Below the pieces are notes generated by a model. That model saw only the letters and a program-made list of their open reading frames with translations. It was not told where the DNA came from and made no database searches. A DNA stretch of 10,469 nucleotides from the NCBI GenBank assembly GCA_016867505.1, contig VGJH01000020.1, positions 1 through 10,469 of the forward strand, read 5' to 3'. This document shows positions 6,564 to 10,469 of this stretch, one piece after another. The stretch is from Candidatus Bathyarchaeota archaeon. Its GTDB lineage: Archaea > Thermoproteota > Bathyarchaeia > TCS64. The position numbers were made by a program, and so were the translations under genes. Every line of letters begins with the position of its first letter. Within the stretch, counting starts at the first letter, position 1.

Positions 6564-7394
6564 ATGGCTATAGATCAGATTCCAATCGGGAAATTCTCCT
6601 TCATAACAAGGTTAAGCATCAAAGCATTACGCTACTATGATGAAAAGGGTATTCTTACACCTAAAGCTAAAGACAATTTCACTGGTTACCGTTATTATAC
6701 TGGAGATCAAATCGCTGATGGTATAAAAATTAAGACTTTGACAGGTTTAGGTTTCACGCTTGATGAAACTCTTGAAATTATGCAGACCGATTTAAATGGC
6801 GATTATAAAACAATTGAGAAACTTATTGATAAAAAGTTGACAGTGACAAAGGAGGAGATTAAACGATTAGAGAATCTGTCAGTCATGCTTAGGAAAGGAA
6901 GAAATGAGATGATGAAAATGACTCTGACTGAGCCTGTGATTAAAGAAACTCAACCTCTACGCGTGATTAGTAAAAGAGAAAAAGGAAGCTATGGTAAAAC
7001 GATTGGTAAGCTGATTGGTGAATTGATGCAGTGTCTTTATTCGCCAGAAAATCAGAGAAATTTTGTGAAAATGGTTGGCCCTATAATGACAATTTATCAT
7101 GATCAAGAATTCAAAGACGAAGATGCAGACATCGAAGTTGCTGTACCCATATCAGGTAAAATCACTGCGGTTGATCCTAAAATTGAGATAAAGAATATTC
7201 CAACCCTGAAAGTTGTTAGTTTAATCCATAAAGGATCCTACGAAACTATCAGTCAAGCATATGCAAAACTTGATGACTATGTTAGGAACCATGACCTCAA
7301 ATATTCTGGACCCATAATGGATGTCTACTTAAATGATCCAAATAAAGTCGATAAAGACGATATATTGACAGAGGTTCAGGCTCAAATAAAATAA
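6564..7394 (+). CDS. MerR-family regulator with GyrI-like effector-binding domain (BmrR-like)
   Basis: A 276-residue protein with three parts. Residues 5-75 are a MerR winged helix-turn-helix: IPIGKFSFITRLSIKALRYY, then DEKGIL, and GYRYYTGDQI at 41-50. Residues 80-118 form the dimerising coiled coil. Residues 120-276 form a GyrI-like ligand domain, with DIEVAVPI (189-196), HKGSYETISQAYAKLDDYV (222-240), and a final DVYLNDP...ILTEVQAQI strand carrying the conserved Glu270 of BmrR-type cation binding. Members twist DNA to activate drug-efflux or detoxification genes in bacteria; how they act on archaeal promoters is less clear. The gene faces an MFS exporter tail to tail, 17 bases apart, making that transporter a likely but unproven target. 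No Shine-Dalgarno sequence is evident, and an AT-rich stretch at 6531-6545 may be the promoter. Confidence 0.92.
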   Translation: MAIDQIPIGKFSFITRLSIKALRYYDEKGILTPKAKDNFTGYRYYTGDQIADGIKIKTLTGLGFTLDETLEIMQTDLNGDYKTIEKLIDKKLTVTKEEIKRLENLSVMLRKGRNEMMKMTLTEPVIKETQPLRVISKREKGSYGKTIGKLIGELMQCLYSPENQRNFVKMVGPIMTIYHDQEFKDEDADIEVAVPISGKITAVDPKIEIKNIPTLKVVSLIHKGSYETISQAYAKLDDYVRNHDLKYSGPIMDVYLNDPNKVDKDDILTEVQAQIK

Positions 7395-7395
7395 G

Positions 7396-7409
7396 TTTCT
7401 TTTTTTATT
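7396..7409 (+). terminator. T-tract terminator of the MerR gene
   Basis: TTTCTTTTTTTATT begins one base after the stop codon of the MerR gene. A T run without a hairpin is the typical archaeal terminator. It lies in the 17-base gap before the convergent MFS gene. Confidence 0.5.
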
Positions 7410-7411
7410 CA

Positions 7412-8656
7412 TTATTGCTTTTCAGCAGACTCAATTTTTCGTCCTTCGGGAACCATAAAGTAAATTATTGGCATCCTTACGAGAGCATCAATTACTGTCA
7501 TAACAATAAAAGGTGCTAATGGGCTAACATCATCCCATAACCAGCCACCAATGATGCTTGCGGGAACAGCTAAAATATTAAAGCTACCAACACTCAACGC
7601 AGTCATTCTTGCTCTCTGATTCGGATCAACTAGCTCAACCTCTTCAGACTGCCACGCTACCCCTGTTGCATCGCTAACACCATGAAATATCCAAGCAACA
7701 ATTAACATCCAATCTGCACCACTCAACATGAAAATTATTGTACCAAGATACATGACTGCGCGTCCACCAAGAATTATTGTTTTTCTACCAATACGATCGC
7801 TGAATCGACCAATAAAAGGAGATAATACAATATTGGTTAGACTTCTTAATGTTACCATGTAAGCTACCGTCATCGCTGATGCTCCCTTAAACATGGCTGC
7901 ATATAACATCCAAAAGGGGCCAGCAAGACCGATGCTTAATGAGCCTAAACTTTTCATAAAAGCCCAGTTTCTAGCCCCTTTAAGTAATAAAACTTCTTTA
8001 TAGTCATTAGCCATATTCGATAAAGTTATTTTTGGAAATTTATCAGAGTCTTCGCTTTTTAAGAATTTCAAAATTAATACGAATGAAAGTAGTAGTAAAG
8101 TTGCTTGAATATAATATAGAGGTTTAATCGCTTCAACGGTTAAACCACCCAAAGTTGAGACTATTGCCCCTCCGAAAATACCTGCTAAAAGTGAAGGGGT
8201 TAAAGAAAAGACTGTAACTAATCCATAAATTGAAGCCCTGTTTTCGTTGCTGACATTATTTGCATACAGAGAATTCCATGCAGGGTGTATGAAGCCTTCA
8301 GCAATACCATTAATTAGAAATGCTAGAATTAGCCAAGTCCAGATGTTTGTGAAGGCGTATATTATTGGCACTATAACACCTAATCCAGCACCAATTAGAA
8401 ACATTCGTTTTCTATCGCTTCGATCTGATATCCACCCAGTCATAAAAACAAAAAAGCATGTAAAGGCTAGGCTGATTGAGTTTAGTAATCCTAATTCTGT
8501 TCCTGTTGCTCCAAGAGCTGCTATATAGACGGAGCCATACGGGTTGAGGTTCATAGCGAAATAAGTCAGACTAAATCGAGCGATAATGACTTTTAAATTG
8601 CGGGGTAGTTTGATGAAGAATTCTTTTAAATTATTGTTTTTCATCTTACCACCCAT
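7412..8656 (-). CDS. Major facilitator superfamily (MFS) transporter, drug-exporter type
   Basis: A 414-residue integral membrane protein with hydrophobic stretches consistent with about 12 helices in two halves, split by a polar loop near 198-228 (KFLKSEDSDKFPKI onward). The loop between helices 2 and 3 carries motif A, GWISDRSDRKR (74-84). The equivalent loop of the second half carries GRFSDRIGRK (283-292). Both are strong MFS marks, and the pattern resembles the YajR/multidrug-export side of the family. The substrate is not predictable. The ATG at 8656 would sit at the predicted transcript start. A second ATG at 8644 has GGTGG four bases ahead of it and could be the true start, removing four residues. 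The convergent MerR/GyrI regulator hints at ligand-induced efflux. Confidence 0.92.
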   Translation of the reverse strand: MGGKMKNNNLKEFFIKLPRNLKVIIARFSLTYFAMNLNPYGSVYIAALGATGTELGLLNSISLAFTCFFVFMTGWISDRSDRKRMFLIGAGLGVIVPIIYAFTNIWTWLILAFLINGIAEGFIHPAWNSLYANNVSNENRASIYGLVTVFSLTPSLLAGIFGGAIVSTLGGLTVEAIKPLYYIQATLLLLSFVLILKFLKSEDSDKFPKITLSNMANDYKEVLLLKGARNWAFMKSLGSLSIGLAGPFWMLYAAMFKGASAMTVAYMVTLRSLTNIVLSPFIGRFSDRIGRKTIILGGRAVMYLGTIIFMLSGADWMLIVAWIFHGVSDATGVAWQSEEVELVDPNQRARMTALSVGSFNILAVPASIIGGWLWDDVSPLAPFIVMTVIDALVRMPIIYFMVPEGRKIESAEKQ

Positions 8657-8678
8657 AATTCAGACTACTCTAACCTAA

Positions 8679-8687
8679 TTATAAATA
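8679..8687 (-). promoter_or_regulatory. TATA-like box for the MFS gene
   Basis: On the minus strand an ATTTATAAT-like element lies 23-31 bases ahead of the ATG at 8656. Transcription would start about at that ATG, leaving the GGTGG at 8649-8653 as a ribosome binding site for the in-frame ATG at 8644. Confidence 0.4.
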
Positions 8688-8709
8688 ATTAAACACTTTT
8701 AAAATAGGG

Positions 8710-8725
8710 AAAAAAATCTTAAAAA
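8710..8725 (-). terminator. T-tract terminator of the Fe-S operon
   Basis: On the minus strand a run of five T and a run of seven T, separated by AAGA, lie 54-69 bases beyond the ferredoxin stop codon and just ahead of the MFS promoter. This would insulate the two minus-strand units. A weak AATAAC/GTTATT inverted repeat overlaps the ferredoxin stop (8771-8788). Confidence 0.4.
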
Positions 8726-8778
8726 CTTTGAATTATTACCCAAGTATCGATTTTTAATATGAGGTAATCTAATAACAA

Positions 8779-9033
8779 TTAAGTTATTGTTATTGCTTTT
8801 TGAGGACAGACTTTAGCGCATTTCCCACATTTAGTGCAGAGATCTAACCAGACAGCTGTGACTTGCCAAAACTCTGGATCATATCGGTTTGTAGGTTTAA
8901 CATTCAGAGTTTGGTGGCGAATAAAAATTGCAGGATCACATATTTTAAGACACTCACCACAATTACGTGGATCAATGCCACCAGTAGCGTTACCGCATTT
9001 ACTTTGATCAATTGTGATTTTAGTCCAGCTCAT
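8779..9033 (-). CDS. Small 2x[4Fe-4S] ferredoxin-like protein with atypical first motif
   Basis: An 84-residue protein from the ATG at 9033. That start is chosen because GGTG at 9040-9043 sits six bases ahead as a Shine-Dalgarno sequence; the GTG at 9042 would overlap it. The C-terminal cluster is canonical, Cys66-xx-Cys69-xx-Cys72-xxx-Cys76-Pro. The N-terminal set is stretched: Cys13, then eleven residues, then Cys25-xx-Cys28-xxx-Cys32, followed by Asp rather than Pro. It should still hold two cubane clusters, as a soluble electron carrier or electron-transfer subunit. It lies 10 bases after the 289-residue Fe-S protein gene on the same strand, so the two are almost certainly co-transcribed and probably work together. 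The partner oxidoreductase is not visible here. Confidence 0.88.
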   Translation of the reverse strand: MSWTKITIDQSKCGNATGGIDPRNCGECLKICDPAIFIRHQTLNVKPTNRYDPEFWQVTAVWLDLCTKCGKCAKVCPQKAITIT

Positions 9034-9039
9034 GTCCAG

Positions 9040-9043
9040 CACC
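9040..9043 (-). promoter_or_regulatory. Shine-Dalgarno site (GGTG) of the ferredoxin gene
   Basis: GGTG lies directly after the TAA of the upstream gene and six bases ahead of the ATG at 9033. Most leading genes in the window lack such a site, so it marks this as an internal operon gene and decides its start. Confidence 0.55.
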
Positions 9044-9913
9044 TTAATAATTGTTTTTTAAACCTTCAATGTTTTCTCTTGGCAACAGTTTTATTGCGTC
9101 GTGATGACAATTATCTTTGCATAAGCCACAACCAAAGCATTTTTTCTGGTCGATTAAAGCACGTTTCATTGTAGAACTGTATCTAATTGCTCCAAATTGG
9201 CAGGCAGTGATACATTGTTTACAATCTTGACAATAATCTGGATCAATATCTGCAACATATTCAGCTTTATAGACAGTATGTAAGCCAAAATCAACTCTTA
9301 AACGAAGCCCCCCACACTGAGGTGTCTCACAACTACAAATCGCGTTGATATATGGTACTGGCTGGAACCAAACTGTGCAGACGCGGCCTTTACGGTTATT
9401 CTCTTCCAATAACTCAACTGCTTCCTCTCTGGTCAAATGATACCTAGTATCCGCAGGAACAAACCGAGGCAGTTTTTCAATTACACCACTTAAAACACCA
9501 AAGTTTATACAACATGCATCTTGAACACCTTTCTGCATCCAACGACACATACAATAATTTCGGATAATAGGCTCAGCAGCCAGATTAAGCATGATAAGTT
9601 TAGCTTCTTCAATGGGAATAACTTGCCCAAAATGACCATCGGCGCGTGCAGGATTACGATGTCCTCCCTCAGAGTGGATCATATTCTCAGCAGCATTCCT
9701 TAGCACTCTACCAATTATGGGGAGCTGAAGTTTGTAACCTAAACCAATACTACTAACGCCAGCAATTCTTCTTATGTACACTGATTCAAAGTTCATCCAT
9801 TGCTCCGTTAAATACTCATGAGCTCTCATCTTGTCTGCAAGTTCATTCGAATAATTACGAGCATTAAGATACCATTTTCCACCAGAGCCATGCTTTGTGC
9901 ACCACTGACACAT
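9044..9913 (-). CDS. Cysteine-rich protein with two C-terminal [4Fe-4S] motifs, function unknown
   Basis: A 289-residue protein with 18 cysteines. The C-terminal 65 residues are a bacterial-type ferredoxin domain: Cys228-xx-Cys231-xx-Cys234-xxx-Cys238 and Cys259-xx-Cys262-xx-Cys265-xxx-Cys269, with Gln and His where proline is usual. The first 210 residues match no domain I can name. They open with MCQWCTKHGSGGKWYLNARN (Cys2, Cys5) and carry CMCRW (121-125), DACC (132-135), Cys179 and CSCETPQC (193-200). These pairs could bind further metal or a catalytic cofactor. There are no twin-arginine, lipoprotein or membrane signals, so it is probably cytoplasmic. I recall similar N-termini in proteins annotated only as 4Fe-4S binding from archaea and anaerobic bacteria. 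It is the first gene of a two-gene operon with the small ferredoxin. Confidence 0.88.
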   Translation of the reverse strand: MCQWCTKHGSGGKWYLNARNYSNELADKMRAHEYLTEQWMNFESVYIRRIAGVSSIGLGYKLQLPIIGRVLRNAAENMIHSEGGHRNPARADGHFGQVIPIEEAKLIMLNLAAEPIIRNYCMCRWMQKGVQDACCINFGVLSGVIEKLPRFVPADTRYHLTREEAVELLEENNRKGRVCTVWFQPVPYINAICSCETPQCGGLRLRVDFGLHTVYKAEYVADIDPDYCQDCKQCITACQFGAIRYSSTMKRALIDQKKCFGCGLCKDNCHHDAIKLLPRENIEGLKNNY

Positions 9914-9940
9914 TTAAAATCAATAATTAGTGTCGTGTGG

Positions 9941-9953
9941 TTAATTTAAAATC
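9941..9953. promoter_or_regulatory. Shared AT core of two divergent promoters
   Basis: TTAATTTAAAATC lies almost exactly midway in the 64-base gap. It sits about 28-40 bases ahead of the minus-strand ATG at 9913 and 25-37 bases ahead of the plus-strand ATG at 9978. It reads as a TATA box on both strands (TTTAAATTAA on the minus), and no other good candidate exists for either gene. Confidence 0.4.
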
Positions 9954-9977
9954 ATCCAAAGACCATAATGTGAGTCA

Positions 9978-10469
9978 ATGCAGGCATTCACTTATTCATG
10001 TAATCTATCAGAAGCTTCTCTTAACCCAGAACTTAATGGAGCTAAATCTGCTAATCTTGGAAAACTGATTAATTTTGGTTTCCCAGTGCCTGAAGGTTTC
10101 GTCATCAATACTTCCGCATTCAAATTATTTCTTAAACATAATCAGTTACCAAATTGGATAAATACTCAAGTATTAAAAATCGATTTTAATGACTCAAATT
10201 CAATTAACTCCTTAGCTGAGGAAATTCGGCATAAAATCCTTGAAAGCGAACTTCCTCAAGAAATAATCACGGAAATAAAAATTAGATATTCTATGATTAA
10301 GAGCCCAGTAGCAATTAGATCATCAGCAACAATAGAAGATCTATCAAGCGCAAGCTCAGCAGGGCAAATGGAAACCAATCTAAACATCACAAGTTTTGAA
10401 GCCATAATTGATAAAGTAAAAAATTGTTTTGCATCACTCTACTCTCCAAGAGCATTAGCTTATAGGCAT
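9978..10469 (+). CDS. N-terminal part of a PEP synthase/PPDK-type phosphotransferase, cut by the window end
   Basis: An open frame runs from the ATG at 9978 through 164 codons to the last base without a stop. It has the ATP-grasp-like nucleotide-binding domain of the PEP synthase/pyruvate phosphate dikinase family: GAKSANLGKL (21-30), GFPVPEGFVINTSAF (34-48), VAIRSSATIEDL (111-122) and SAGQMETNLN (127-136). These include the lysine (Lys23) and arginine (Arg114) that normally contact ATP. Full relatives are about 750-900 residues and add a phosphohistidine domain, and PEP synthase and PPDK also have a TIM barrel. From this piece PEP synthase, PPDK, rifampicin phosphotransferase or an uncharacterised relative cannot be separated. 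It is divergent from the Fe-S operon and probably leaderless. Confidence 0.85.
   Translation, partial: MQAFTYSCNLSEASLNPELNGAKSANLGKLINFGFPVPEGFVINTSAFKLFLKHNQLPNWINTQVLKIDFNDSNSINSLAEEIRHKILESELPQEIITEIKIRYSMIKSPVAIRSSATIEDLSSASSAGQMETNLNITSFEAIIDKVKNCFASLYSPRALAYRH

Noticed and set aside
8863..9703. Plus-strand open frames opposite the Fe-S genes (8863-9174 and 9521-9703)
   Set aside because: They lie antisense to proteins with clear cysteine motifs and show no features of their own.
1..10469. CRISPR arrays, insertion sequences, integrase or phage genes, defence systems
   Set aside because: No spaced direct repeats, terminal inverted repeats, transposase or nuclease motifs were seen; the tRNA genes are not flanked by a visible attachment-site duplication.

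Overview
The window looks like chromosomal DNA from an archaeon with AT-rich DNA. Support comes from a tRNA-His with an encoded G-1 and C73, a class II tRNA-Leu(GAG) without an encoded CCA, and TATA-like boxes about 25-35 bases ahead of most genes with very short or no leaders. An F420-type luciferase-like oxidoreductase and cysteine-rich Fe-S proteins fit this too. The mix of bacterial-type hydrolases with archaeal expression signals would suit an Asgard or Bathyarchaeia-like lineage, but that placement is only inference.

Layout. 1-914: tRNA-His(GTG), then a convergent alpha/beta-hydrolase (putative esterase). 1024-2610: an N-acyl-D-amino-acid deacylase with all expected metal ligands. 2678-2762: tRNA-Leu(GAG). 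2987-4771: a class C beta-lactamase-type serine hydrolase cut by an in-frame TAA. 4884-5311 (minus): a C_GCAxxG_C_C-family redox protein whose last third lies in another frame. 5431-6273: an intact luciferase-like, probably F420-dependent oxidoreductase. 6291-6476: a start-less C-terminal relic of a DUF3052-like protein. 6564-7394: a MerR regulator with a GyrI-like ligand domain, tail to tail with an MFS exporter (7412-8656, minus). 8779-9913 (minus): a two-gene Fe-S operon made of a small atypical ferredoxin and a 289-residue protein with 18 cysteines. 9978-10469: the N-terminal part of a PEP synthase/PPDK/rifampicin-phosphotransferase-type nucleotide-binding protein, transcribed divergently from the Fe-S operon and running off the window.

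The genes do not form one pathway. The plausible groupings are: D-amino-acid or peptide scavenging (deacylase and serine hydrolase); drug or metabolite response (MerR and MFS); and a redox module (the Fe-S pair, perhaps with the divergent phosphotransferase-type gene).

The most distinctive features are three damaged genes within about 3.5 kb (2987-6476) and the poorly characterised cysteine-rich Fe-S operon. I see no CRISPR array, insertion sequence, transposase or phage gene.
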